From assembly GCA_020852555.1 (NCBI GenBank), contig JADZAQ010000070.1:1-48797 (forward strand): 48,797 bases of DNA, written 5' to 3'. Shown piece after piece: positions 36,344 to 45,488 of the stretch. The DNA comes from Burkholderiales bacterium (lineage in GTDB: Bacteria; Pseudomonadota; Gammaproteobacteria; Burkholderiales; Casimicrobiaceae). Both the position numbers and the translations under genes were made by a program. Within the stretch, counting starts at the first letter, position 1. Every line of letters begins with the position of its first letter. Below the pieces are notes generated by a model. That model saw only the letters and a list, made by a program, of their open reading frames with translations. It was not told the origin of the DNA and did no database searches.

Positions 36344-37669
36344 TCAGCGGGTGAGCGCGGCGAGGCGCGTCGCGAGTTCGCCCGCCGGCACCGCGAATTG
36401 CTCGCCACCCCCGCGCAACGGCTTGATGGCGACGGTTCCGGTGCGCGCCTCGTCGTCGCCGATGATGAGCGCGTACGCGGCGCCGCTCGCGTCGGCGCGT
36501 TTCATCTGTGCCTTCATGCTGCCGTCGCCGGCATTGGTGACGATCGCCACGCCGGCGTCGCGCGCCGCTTCGGCGGCCCGGCGCGCGAGGGTGCCCGCGG
36601 CGTCGCCGGCGTGCACCACGTAGGCGAGCGGTGCCGGTGCACAGTGCGCCCCCAGCGCCGCGAGCAGCAGGATCATCCGCTCGATGCCGATCGCGAAGCC
36701 GCAAGCGAAAGAGGGCTTGCCGCCCAAGATCTCGAACAGCGCGTCGTAGCGCCCGCCACCGGCGACGGTGCCTTGCGCGCCCAGCGTGCCGCTCGCGTCG
36801 ATCCACTCGAAGACGGTGCGGTTGTAGTAATCGAGACCGCGCACGAGCCGGGCGTCGATCGTGTACGCGAGCCCCGCCTCGGTGAGCAGGCGCTGCAGTT
36901 CCTCGAAGTGCGCGCGCGAATCGTCCTCGATGAAGTCGATGAGCTTCGGGGCAGCGGCCAGCATCGGCTGCAGCGCCGGGTTCTTGCTGTCGAGGATGCG
37001 CAGCGGATTGGCGTGCAGACGCCGTTGCGCGTCGGCGTCGAGGAGATCGGCGTGGCGCTCGAAGTGCGCGACGAGCGCCTGGCGGTGCGCGGCGCGCTCG
37101 CCGGCGTTGCCGATCGAGTTGATGTGCAGCTCGATCCCGGCGAGGCCCAGCGCCTTCCACAGCCGTGCCAGCATCACGATCTGCTCGGCGTCGACGTCGG
37201 GACCGGCAAAGCCCAGCGCCTCGGCGTCCATCTGGTGGAACTGGCGATAGCGGCCCTTCTGCGGACGCTCGTGGCGGAACATGGGTCCGCTGGTCCACAC
37301 GCGCTGCGGCCGGTCGTAGATGAGGCTGTGTTCGATGCTCGCGCGCACGATGCCCGCCGTGGCCTCCGGGCGCAGCGTGAGCGACTCGCCGTTGAGCTTG
37401 TCCTCGAAGGTGTACATCTCCTTCTCGACCACGTCGGTGTATTCGCCGATGCCGCGCACGAAGAGCGCGGTGGACTCGACGATGGGCACCCGGATGTTGC
37501 GGTAGCCGTACTGCGCGAAGACGCGGCGTGCGGTGTCCTCGAAGAGCTCCCAGAGCGGGGCCTCGTCGGGGAGGATGTCGTTCATGCCGCGTATCGCCTG
37601 CAGGCGGGTCGGCTTGACGGGGGCGGCGGCCTTCGGGCCGGAAGGCGGCAGGGTCGGGTGCTCGTTCAT
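36344..37669 (-). CDS. hisS: Histidyl-tRNA synthetase
   Basis: A 441-residue class IIa synthetase. Motif 1 lies around [14 protein letters not shown]; motif 2 includes [12 protein letters not shown] and the [19 protein letters not shown] block. The histidine-binding [15 protein letters not shown] and motif 3 GFAIGIERM are present. The C-terminal anticodon-binding domain is complete. The true N-terminus, [13 protein letters not shown], is preceded by about 20 extra residues ([17 protein letters not shown]). Start 37669 is used; 37717 is less likely. It directly follows the place where ispG is usually found. Confidence 0.96.
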   Translation of the reverse strand: MNEHPTLPPSGPKAAAPVKPTRLQAIRGMNDILPDEAPLWELFEDTARRVFAQYGYRNIRVPIVESTALFVRGIGEYTDVVEKEMYTFEDKLNGESLTLRPEATAGIVRASIEHSLIYDRPQRVWTSGPMFRHERPQKGRYRQFHQMDAEALGFAGPDVDAEQIVMLARLWKALGLAGIELHINSIGNAGERAAHRQALVAHFERHADLLDADAQRRLHANPLRILDSKNPALQPMLAAAPKLIDFIEDDSRAHFEELQRLLTEAGLAYTIDARLVRGLDYYNRTVFEWIDASGTLGAQGTVAGGGRYDALFEILGGKPSFACGFAIGIERMILLLAALGAHCAPAPLAYVVHAGDAAGTLARRAAEAARDAGVAIVTNAGDGSMKAQMKRADASGAAYALIIGDDEARTGTVAIKPLRGGGEQFAVPAGELATRLAALTR

Positions 37670-37676
37670 CGTGCGG

Positions 37677-37739
37677 TCAGGCGTGGCGCTCGAGCGCGCC
37701 GCGGACGGCGACGGCACCGGCGCGTGGAATGGAGCGCAT
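37677..37739 (-). other. 20-codon ORF in the position of ispG (possible remnant)
   Basis: A short reading frame, [20 protein letters not shown] then stop, begins two bases after the rodZ stop and ends seven bases before the hisS start. IspG proteins of related bacteria often begin with a short basic stretch containing PRR and AVRV, which this faintly recalls. It may be a deletion scar of ispG or chance coding in GC-rich DNA. It is too short to decide. Confidence 0.25.
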
Positions 37740-37741
37740 CG

Positions 37742-38635
37742 TCACTTCACCTGGAACTTGGCGACGTTTTGCTTGATGTAGGGCGCGGTATCGAACGCCT
37801 CGCCGCGCACCGAGATCTGCACCGCTTCGGCATTGCCGAGCACGACTTCGAGCGGCAAGGCGCCGCCGACGGCGTGGCGGGCGCCGGGATAGCCCATGGT
37901 CGAGAGCAGCACGTTGCCGCGCGCATCCTTCACCTCGACCCACGAGGTTCCGCGAAAGACGAGCACCAGCGGGGTATCGCCCGCGCCTGGCGCTGCCGTG
38001 GCCGGCGTTTCAGAGGTCGCGGTCGGGGCTGGCGCCGGCGCTGGCGCCGCCGCCGATAGCGGTTCGGTGCTGGCTGCCGCCGGGGCCACGGGCGCTGCTG
38101 CGTCGGGCCCCGGTGCCGGACGCGCCGCCCCCGGCGCCACCGCGCCGGGCAGCATCGGCACGACCTGCTCGTCGGCGCTGGCACCGCGGGTACGCTCGCC
38201 CACCGGCCGCCACAGGTACAGCGCGGCGAGCGCGACGACGGCGACGATGACGAGGGGGATCACCCACCGCGCGGCGCCGCCGCGGACGGTGGTCTCGGCG
38301 GGCAACTCACCCATCACCCGCGTGGTGGGCCCGAGCGTCGGGCGATCGAGCGACGCGCTGCCACCCTCGGGCAGCGTGGCGAGCAACGCATCGGCGTCGA
38401 GTCCGAGCAGGCGCGCGTAATTGCGCAGGAAGCCGCGAACGAAGGTGCGACCAGGCAGCAGGGCATAGTCGCCGGCCTCGAGCGCTCGCACCTGGCGCGG
38501 GGCGAGCTTCAACTGGCGCGCCACGTCGTCGACGGACCACCCCGCGACCTCGCGCGCGCTGCGCAGGACCTCGCCTGGCGCGGGCGGCACTACCGGGGCC
38601 GGAATGGTGGCCGCCGCGTCGTTGGGCTCGCTCAC
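37742..38635 (-). CDS. rodZ: Cytoskeletal/cell-shape protein RodZ
   Basis: A 297-residue bitopic protein linking MreB to the cell wall machinery. The N-terminal Xre-type helix-turn-helix (LRSAREVAGWSVDDVARQLKLAPRQVRALEAG) is followed by FVRGFLRNYARLLGLD. The membrane segment is at residues 124-141. A long Ala/Pro/Thr-rich periplasmic linker precedes a DUF4115 domain (LVLVFRGTSWVEVKDARGNVLLS). It lies ten bases after the pilF-like gene. Confidence 0.93.
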   Translation of the reverse strand: MSEPNDAAATIPAPVVPPAPGEVLRSAREVAGWSVDDVARQLKLAPRQVRALEAGDYALLPGRTFVRGFLRNYARLLGLDADALLATLPEGGSASLDRPTLGPTTRVMGELPAETTVRGGAARWVIPLVIVAVVALAALYLWRPVGERTRGASADEQVVPMLPGAVAPGAARPAPGPDAAAPVAPAAASTEPLSAAAPAPAPAPTATSETPATAAPGAGDTPLVLVFRGTSWVEVKDARGNVLLSTMGYPGARHAVGGALPLEVVLGNAEAVQISVRGEAFDTAPYIKQNVAKFQVK

Positions 38636-38645
38636 CCCTGGATGC

Positions 38646-39476
38646 CTATTCGCACTTGCCCGGCGGGATCGCGCGGGCCTCCGGCGAGTCCGGGTAACGG
38701 TTGCGCAGTTGCGCGATGTACGACGCCTCGGAGGCGCGGTCGCCGAGGGAGCGCTCGATGCACATGCCGAGATACAGCGCCTCCGGGGGTGCCGACGCCT
38801 GCTGGGTGACGCGGCGGATCATCGTCCGCGCGTCGTCGTAACGCGATTCGCGGAACCTGAGGAGCGCGAGGTTGTACGCGGCCTGCGTGCTGCCCGGATT
38901 GACGCCGAGCGCACGGCGAAAATACTCGTCGGCACGTCGCGTCTCGCCGATCTCCACGGAGCACTTGCCGGCGTTGACGAGCGCCACGTCCGGCGTCCGA
39001 TACAGAGGGTTCTTCACCGCGAGGTCGAACTCGGCGATCGATTCGCGCGGCTTGCCGTGCGAGCACAGATACCAGCCCCAGTTCTGGCGAATTTCCGAAT
39101 CGTCGGGGGCGAGCGCCAGCGCGCTCTGGAAATTGGCGGCCGCCTTCGCCTCCTCGCCGAGCATCGCGTAGACGAGCCCGTAGATGTTGTAGATCTTCGC
39201 GTTCTTCGCATCGAGCTTGACCGCGGCGTCGAGCTCCTGCAGCGCGATGTCCATCTGCCCGCGCTCGTAATAGCCCGCCGCGATATCGGCGTGCAGTTGC
39301 GCGCGCACCGGTGCCGGCGCCTCCTGCACCGGTGGCGGCTGCGGCGCGGGCGGCAGGGCCGGCGCCTGCGCTTGCTTGCTCGAGGTCGATTCGCAGCCGA
39401 CAAGGGCGAAAGCGGCGGCGCAGAGCAGCGCGGCGACGAGGTTGCCCGCTGGATGACGGAAGGGGGACGTGGGCAT
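38646..39476 (-). CDS. pilW: Type IV pilus assembly lipoprotein PilF/PilW (TPR)
   Basis: A 276-residue outer-membrane lipoprotein whose TPR repeats help PilQ secretin assembly. The lipobox is ALVGC with C28. TPR units follow: AAGYYERGQMDIALQELDAAVKLD, KIYNIYGLVYAMLGEEAKAAANFQSAL, and AAYNLALLRFRESRYDDARTMIRRV. It stands between rlmN and rodZ, the usual proteobacterial site of pilF/pilW. The start 39476 overlaps the rlmN stop by one base (TGATG). Confidence 0.92.
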   Translation of the reverse strand: MPTSPFRHPAGNLVAALLCAAAFALVGCESTSSKQAQAPALPPAPQPPPVQEAPAPVRAQLHADIAAGYYERGQMDIALQELDAAVKLDAKNAKIYNIYGLVYAMLGEEAKAAANFQSALALAPDDSEIRQNWGWYLCSHGKPRESIAEFDLAVKNPLYRTPDVALVNAGKCSVEIGETRRADEYFRRALGVNPGSTQAAYNLALLRFRESRYDDARTMIRRVTQQASAPPEALYLGMCIERSLGDRASEASYIAQLRNRYPDSPEARAIPPGKCE

Positions 39477-40618
39477 CAGCTCGAGGCGACCGGGGAGGCG
39501 GTTCGCACCGGGACGATCCGCGTGGCGAGGCGCCGCTTGATCCGGTCCTGAACCTGACCGGCGAGCTGGCCGCAAGCGGCGGCGATGTCGTCACCGCGCG
39601 TCTTGCGGACGGTGGCGACGAGTCCGGCGTCATTGAGGCGCTGCTGGAAGGCGACGATGCGCGCGCGGGGGCTGGTGCGGAACTCGCTGCCCGGGAAAGG
39701 ATTGAAGGGAATGAGGTTCAACTTGCACGGCACGTCGCGGACGAGCTGCACGAGTTCGGTCGCGTGCGTGTCCTGGTCGTTCACGCCGTCGAGCATCACG
39801 TATTCGAAGGTGATGAAATCGCGCGGCGCCGCCGGCAGGTAGCGCCGGCACGCGGCCATGAGTTCGGCCAGCGGGTGCTTGCGGTTGATCGGCACCAGGC
39901 GATCGCGCAGCGCATCGTTGGGCGCGTGCAGCGAGACCGCGAGCGCCACCGGACAGGCCTCGCGCAGGCGGTCGATCGCGGGCACGATCCCCGATGTCGA
40001 CAGCGTGACGCGGCGGCGCGACAGGCCATAGGCGTTGTCGTCGAGCATGAGGCGCAGCGCGCCGACGACGTGGTCGAAGTTGGCGAGCGGCTCGCCCATG
40101 CCCATCAGCACGACGTTGGTGATCGGCGCGCGTCCCGCCTCGACCCATGGCGTGGGCGACGGCGCGTCCGCCAGGTCGGCGAGGAGCGTGCGGTTGGCAT
40201 GCCAGAGCTGGCCGATGATCTCGCCCGTCGTGAGGTTGCGCGCGAAGCCCTGCTTGCCGGTCGAGCAGAACGCGCAATCGAGCGCGCACCCCGCCTGCGA
40301 CGAGACGCACAGCGTGCCGCGATCATCCTCGGGGATGTACACGGTTTCGACGGCATTGCCTGAGCCCGCGGCGAGCAGCCACTTGCGGGTGCCGTCGGCC
40401 GCTGTGGTGTCGCCGATGACGGTGGGGCCGACCACCTTCGCTTCCGCGGCGAGCGCCGCCCGCGACGCCTTGGAAAGGTCGGTCATCGCCTCGAAGTCGC
40501 CCACGAATCGCTGGTGCAGCCAGCGCAGGACCTGCCGCGCGCGAAATGGCTTTTCGCCACGCGCGGCGAGCCAGTCCGCGAGCGCGGACGGCGACAGGTC
40601 GAGGAGGTTCGTGGTCAT
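39476..40618 (-). CDS. rlmN: Dual-specificity 23S rRNA/tRNA adenine-C2 methyltransferase RlmN
   Basis: A 380-residue radical SAM enzyme that methylates A2503 of 23S rRNA and A37 of some tRNAs. The cluster cysteines are C111, C115 and C118 (CALDCAFC). The GEPLANFD and LSTSG blocks of the SAM site are present. A C-terminal [17 protein letters not shown] holds the catalytic cysteine. Start 40618 ([17 protein letters not shown]) fits; the frame further upstream is antisense to ndk-side sequence and rejected. Confidence 0.96.
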   Translation of the reverse strand: MTTNLLDLSPSALADWLAARGEKPFRARQVLRWLHQRFVGDFEAMTDLSKASRAALAAEAKVVGPTVIGDTTAADGTRKWLLAAGSGNAVETVYIPEDDRGTLCVSSQAGCALDCAFCSTGKQGFARNLTTGEIIGQLWHANRTLLADLADAPSPTPWVEAGRAPITNVVLMGMGEPLANFDHVVGALRLMLDDNAYGLSRRRVTLSTSGIVPAIDRLREACPVALAVSLHAPNDALRDRLVPINRKHPLAELMAACRRYLPAAPRDFITFEYVMLDGVNDQDTHATELVQLVRDVPCKLNLIPFNPFPGSEFRTSPRARIVAFQQRLNDAGLVATVRKTRGDDIAAACGQLAGQVQDRIKRRLATRIVPVRTASPVASS

Positions 40619-40655
40619 CGCGAAACGCGGATCCGCGCTGGCGGCGAGGGCGGTC

Positions 40656-41081
40656 CTAGCGCGAGTAGATGGCGAGCGCCGGGAAGAAGTACGCGATCTC
40701 GGTGCGCGCCGTCTCCGCGGCGTCGGAGCCGTGGACGGCGTTGGCGTCGATCGACTGCGCGAAGTCGGCGCGGATGGTTCCCGCGGCCGCCTTCTTGGGG
40801 TCGGTGACGCCCATGAGCTCACGGTTGCGGGCGATCGCGTTCTCGCCTTCGAGCACCTGGATCATCACCGGGCCGGAGATCATGAAATCGACCAGGTCGC
40901 GGAAGAAGGGGCGCTCCTTGTGCACGGCGTAGAAGCCCTCGGCCTCGGCCTTCGACAGCCAGGCCATGCGCGCGGCGGCGATCTTGAGTCCGGCGCTCTC
41001 GAACCGGGCGAGGATGGCGCCGATCGCGTTCTTGGCGACGGCATCGGGTTTGATGATGGAAAGCGTGCGTTCGACCGCCAT
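40656..41081 (-). CDS. ndk: Nucleoside diphosphate kinase
   Basis: A 141-residue kinase that equalises nucleoside triphosphates. It starts [18 protein letters not shown]. The phospho-accepting H117 lies in NAVHGSDA. The length is typical. It heads the leftward run. A TAAAAT at 41122-41127 (leftward) lies about 40 bases upstream and may be its -10 box, although no good -35 is seen. Confidence 0.97.
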   Translation of the reverse strand: MAVERTLSIIKPDAVAKNAIGAILARFESAGLKIAAARMAWLSKAEAEGFYAVHKERPFFRDLVDFMISGPVMIQVLEGENAIARNRELMGVTDPKKAAAGTIRADFAQSIDANAVHGSDAAETARTEIAYFFPALAIYSR

Positions 41082-41193
41082 GGTTGCTCCGGATGAAAAA
41101 GGCCAGGAAAGAGAACCCATTATTTTAGCACTGGACCCCGACACGCGGACCGCGCGTTCGGCTACCATCGCGCCGTCTTCCCGGAGGATCGCG

Positions 41194-42171
41194 ATGTTGC
41201 GCAACGCATGGCGCGTCGTCGTCGGACTGGCGCTCGCGGCGCTGGCCGGCGGTGCCGGCGCCCAGGACTTCCCGAAGCGGCCGATCACGATCGTCGTTCC
41301 GTTCGCCGCCGGCGGCCCGACCGACACCGTCGCCCGCCTCGTCGCGCAGGCGATGACCGCTGACCTGCAACAACCCGTACTCGTCGAGAATGTCGCTGGC
41401 TCCGGCGGCACCGTCGGAGCCGCGCGCGTGGCCAGCGCCCCCGCCGATGGCTACACGCTGCTGCTGCACCACATCGGCCTCGCGAGCGCCCCCAGCCTGT
41501 ATCGCAAGCTGCCGTTCGATCCGCAGCGCGACTTCGCGCCGATCGGCCTCGTCACCGAAGTGCCGATGATGATCGTCGCGCGCAAGGATTTCCCGGCGCA
41601 GGACGCGCGAGACCTCGTGGCCTACGTCAAGGGGAACCGCGACAAGGTGGCGCTTGCGCATGCCGGCCTGGGCTCGGCGTCGCACCTGTGCGGGATGCTC
41701 TTCATGACCGCGCTGGGCACCGAGCTGACGACCGTTCCGTATCAGGGCACGGGCCCGGCGATGGATGATCTGGTCGCGAAGGAAGTGGACCTGCTGTGCG
41801 ACCAGACGACCAACACCAGCGCGCCGATCCGCGCCGGCAAGATCCGGGTCTACGCGGTGACGGTGCCGGAGCGGATCCCGTCGCTGCCGAAGGTGCCGAC
41901 GTTGCGCGAAGCTGGCATGGAGGGCGCCGACGTGGCGGTATGGCACGGCCTGTACGCACCCGCCGGCACGCCGGCAGCGGTCGTCGGCCGTCTGGCGACG
42001 GCGTTGCAGGTCGCGCTCGCCGATCGCACCGTGGAGGCGCGCTTCGCCCGCCTCGGAGGCACCCCCGTCGCCGCCGCGCAGGCCACGCCGGAAGCCCTCG
42101 CCGCGCGGTTGCGCCAGCAAATCGAGCTGTGGCGGCCGATCATCCGCGAGGCGGGCGTGTACGCGGACTGA
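41194..42171 (+). CDS. Bug/TctC-family tricarboxylate transporter binding protein (orphan)
   Basis: A 325-residue periplasmic binding protein of the Bordetella uptake gene family. The signal peptide is [23 protein letters not shown] and the mature part starts [21 protein letters not shown], the family's signature. It also has [17 protein letters not shown] and [14 protein letters not shown]. The start at 41194 has GGAGG seven bases upstream. No TctA/TctB membrane genes are near, so it is an orphan, a common state in Burkholderiales. It is divergent from ndk. The ligand is unknown; such proteins bind carboxylates. Confidence 0.9.
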   Translation: MLRNAWRVVVGLALAALAGGAGAQDFPKRPITIVVPFAAGGPTDTVARLVAQAMTADLQQPVLVENVAGSGGTVGAARVASAPADGYTLLLHHIGLASAPSLYRKLPFDPQRDFAPIGLVTEVPMMIVARKDFPAQDARDLVAYVKGNRDKVALAHAGLGSASHLCGMLFMTALGTELTTVPYQGTGPAMDDLVAKEVDLLCDQTTNTSAPIRAGKIRVYAVTVPERIPSLPKVPTLREAGMEGADVAVWHGLYAPAGTPAAVVGRLATALQVALADRTVEARFARLGGTPVAAAQATPEALAARLRQQIELWRPIIREAGVYAD

Positions 42172-42220
42172 CGCATCGCCGAGGTTGATCCGGCGCGGGC
42201 GGTGGCTTGCCTCTCGCCGG

Positions 42221-43585
42221 CTACGGCGGCTTGGCGATCCAGTCTTCCAGGGGGCGCGCCTGCCAGCGTACGACGATGCCATCGTCGCCGGCACTCGCGG
42301 CAAACGCCGGGTCGATGCCGAGCCCGGGCACCGCCACGAGCCGGTCGCCGGCGACGATGAGCGGCACGCTCGCGCGCGCCCACGGCGGCCAGTCGGCATC
42401 GTGCAGGATCGCTTTCAGCGCGCGGCGCGGGCGGTCGGGTGCGAGGCGAAAGCGCTCACCGCCCCGGCGCCGACGCACCCGAAGCGGCCCCGGTAGCCGC
42501 GCAGCAGCGATGCCGCCTGGACCGCGGCCGAAGCCGAGCGTGCCGTGCGGCAGCGTGAGCGTCGCTTCCCCGCGCCACTCGACGTCGTAGGGCGGCGGCA
42601 CCGGCGCGTGGACGTGCACCACACCGCGGTACACGCCGAGCACGACGCCGGCGTGCTCGATCGCCACTCGCGCGTCGCTGGCCGCGGTCGTGAGCTGGTC
42701 GAGCATCGCCGCGAGCCGTGCGGTGGACGGCGCCGGCAGGTCCAGCCCGCGCAGGTGGAAGCGCAGCAGGTTGCGTGCGCGATGCCGCGGGAGGGCGGCG
42801 AGCGTGGCGCAGGCGAGCGTGGCGGGGTCGTGGCCGGTTCCGGCATCGAGGCGCGCGAGGTCGTCGGCCAGGCGGGCGGCTTCGGCCTGATGTTGCGCGG
42901 CGCGTGCAATCGCGGCGACGGCCTGCGGCGCGACCTCGCGCAGCGCCGGCATGACGAGGTGACGCAGCGCATTGCGGCGGTGGCGCAGCCCGGCATTGCT
43001 CTCGTCGTCGACGTAGTCGAGCCCGTGGGACTGCACGTAGGCGTCGATGTCGGCACGGTCGGCGTCGAGGAGCGGGCGCCACCACGCGATGCCACGCGCA
43101 TCGTCGCGCAGCGGCGGCATCGCCGCGAGCCCGCGCGGCCCGGCGCCGCGCAGGAGTTGGAGGAGGAGCGTCTCCGCCTGGTCGTCGCGGTGGTGGGCGA
43201 GGGCGACATGGCGGCAGCCGGCCCGCGCGGCGAGGTCGACGAGCGCGGTGTAGCGTGCGCGCCGTGCCGCGGCTTCGAGGCTCGTGCTGTCGGCGCGCCG
43301 CACCGCTACCGTCGCAGCGAGGAACGGCACGTCCCAGCGCGCGCACAACTCGCCGCAGAATGCGCGCCAGCGAGGCGCGTGCGGCGACAGACCGTGATCG
43401 ACGTGCGCCGCGCACACCACGTGGCCGCGCGGCGGCGCCACCGCGCGCAGCGCGGCGAGCAGGGCCACCGAATCGCGCCCTCCCGACAATGCCACGAGGA
43501 TGGGCGCGCCCGCGGGCAGGTCGCGCGCGAGCGCTTCGGCGACGAGGCCGGGCAGGTGCGCGCGGTCGGGAGTTTCGTCGGCCAT
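42221..43585 (-). CDS. tilS: tRNA(Ile)-lysidine synthase TilS
   Basis: A 454-residue ATP-dependent ligase that puts lysine on the wobble cytidine of tRNA-Ile2 so that it reads AUA. The PP-loop is SGGRDS at residues 34-39, with HVDHGLSPHA and HVALAHHRDDQAETLLLQLLRG following. TilS-type central and C-terminal domains extend to a normal total length. It is convergent with the Bug gene (49 bases) and lies downstream of accA by 57 bases. Some residues between 40 and 100 are alanine/arginine heavy but no frameshift is seen. Confidence 0.94.
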   Translation of the reverse strand: MADETPDRAHLPGLVAEALARDLPAGAPILVALSGGRDSVALLAALRAVAPPRGHVVCAAHVDHGLSPHAPRWRAFCGELCARWDVPFLAATVAVRRADSTSLEAAARRARYTALVDLAARAGCRHVALAHHRDDQAETLLLQLLRGAGPRGLAAMPPLRDDARGIAWWRPLLDADRADIDAYVQSHGLDYVDDESNAGLRHRRNALRHLVMPALREVAPQAVAAIARAAQHQAEAARLADDLARLDAGTGHDPATLACATLAALPRHRARNLLRFHLRGLDLPAPSTARLAAMLDQLTTAASDARVAIEHAGVVLGVYRGVVHVHAPVPPPYDVEWRGEATLTLPHGTLGFGRGPGGIAAARLPGPLRVRRRRGGERFRLAPDRPRRALKAILHDADWPPWARASVPLIVAGDRLVAVPGLGIDPAFAASAGDDGIVVRWQARPLEDWIAKPP

Positions 43586-43642
43586 GCGCGGCGATCCCGC
43601 CTGGAGGGGGCGCCGGACGGTGCGCTACCGGCGCGGACCCGA

Positions 43643-44611
<969 letters not shown>

Positions 44612-44769
44612 GACGGATGCCCCGGAGATGCCGGTGTGGCCGATGGAAGTGGCGCGCATGATAACGCGGTGGAGGGGCGGTGCCTATCGTGTGCCGGTCG
44701 CGGCGGCGGGGTGCAGCCTATGGCGTTCGATGCGGTGGGTCGGCGCCGTTCCCTCGGCTTGACTCTGAA

Positions 44770-44799
44770 TTGACTCATGGCGACGCGTGACTCTAAAAT
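44770..44799 (+). promoter_or_regulatory. Promoter of the toxin-antitoxin pair with repeated TGACTCT motifs
   Basis: TTGACT (44770-44775), 18 bases, TAAAAT (44794-44799). A second TTGACT lies 11 bases upstream (44759-44764). The strings TTGACTCTGAAT and GTGACTCTAAAAT resemble each other, like operator half-sites. The inferred start, near 44806, leaves about 20 bases before ATG 44827, supporting that start for the antitoxin. Confidence 0.55.
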
Positions 44800-44826
44800 G
44801 GTTCCATTGTGAATCCGTCAGGCGCC

Positions 44827-45063
44827 ATGTCGACACTCACGCTCAAGAATATTCCGCCTCACCTGCATGCTCGCCTTCGCGAAAGCGCCGAGAGGAACCG
44901 CCGCAGCCTCAATAGCGAGATCCTCGCGAGGCTCGAGCGTGAACTTGCGGTGCCGACGGTCGACCGGGACAAGCTTGCGCGCGAGTTGAGCGCCTTTACC
45001 AAGCGGCTTCCCTGTGTCGACCACAGGATCGGCGATCGTTACAAGCGCAAGGGTCTCAAGTGA
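44827..45063 (+). CDS. FitA/VapB-like antitoxin (ribbon-helix-helix, Arc type)
   Basis: A 78-residue protein. MSTLTLKNIPPHLHARLRES is an Arc-type beta strand and first helix, and RNRRSLNSEILARLERELA is the second helix. The C-terminal part, LSAFTKRLPCVDHRIGDRYKRK, should wrap the toxin. ATG 44827 is preferred to GTG 44809, which would put the start at the edge of the transcript. The last bases overlap the toxin start (GTGA), the classic arrangement. It probably represses its own promoter together with the toxin. Confidence 0.85.
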   Translation: MSTLTLKNIPPHLHARLRESAERNRRSLNSEILARLERELAVPTVDRDKLARELSAFTKRLPCVDHRIGDRYKRKGLK

Positions 45064-45464
45064 TCGTTGTCGACACCAATGTCATCCAATATTGCTGGGT
45101 GCGCGGCCAGTACACCGAGACCGCCCAGGCGGTGCGGGAGAAGGATCCCGAATGGCACGCACCGATTCTGTGGCGGTCGGAGCTGCGCAACGTACTGACG
45201 GCGTATTTGCGGCGAAGGATGCTGACGCGCACGCACGTCATGGAAATACTCGGCGCTGCCGACCATGCGCTTGCCGAGCGCGAGCACATCATTCCCGATC
45301 ATCTTGTGCTTGATGTAGTGGCGAGCAGCGCTCTGACGGCGTATGACGCCGAATTCGTTGCGCTCGCCGGAGCCTTGTCCGTCCACCTGGTGACCGCAGA
45401 CAAGGCAGTACTCAAGGCATTTCCGGAGCGCGCGCTAACGATGGAAGCGTTTCTTGACTCGTAG
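45060..45464 (+). CDS. vapC: PIN-domain ribonuclease toxin (VapC/FitB type)
   Basis: A 134-residue PIN domain endonuclease. Acidic residues for metal binding are present: D5 (VVDTNVI), E41 (RSELRNV), D96 (YDAEFVAL) and D114 (TADKAVL). All four are intact, so an active RNase is expected. It starts with GTG 45060 overlapping the antitoxin TGA. RNA target and physiological role are unknown. Confidence 0.88.
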   Translation: MIVVDTNVIQYCWVRGQYTETAQAVREKDPEWHAPILWRSELRNVLTAYLRRRMLTRTHVMEILGAADHALAEREHIIPDHLVLDVVASSALTAYDAEFVALAGALSVHLVTADKAVLKAFPERALTMEAFLDS

Positions 45465-45488
45465 AGGCGGCGCTTCCTTCCCCAGATC

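Noticed and set aside
37742-38635. rodZ read as a transcription factor only
   Set aside because: The helix-turn-helix is followed by a membrane segment and a DUF4115 domain, the RodZ architecture.
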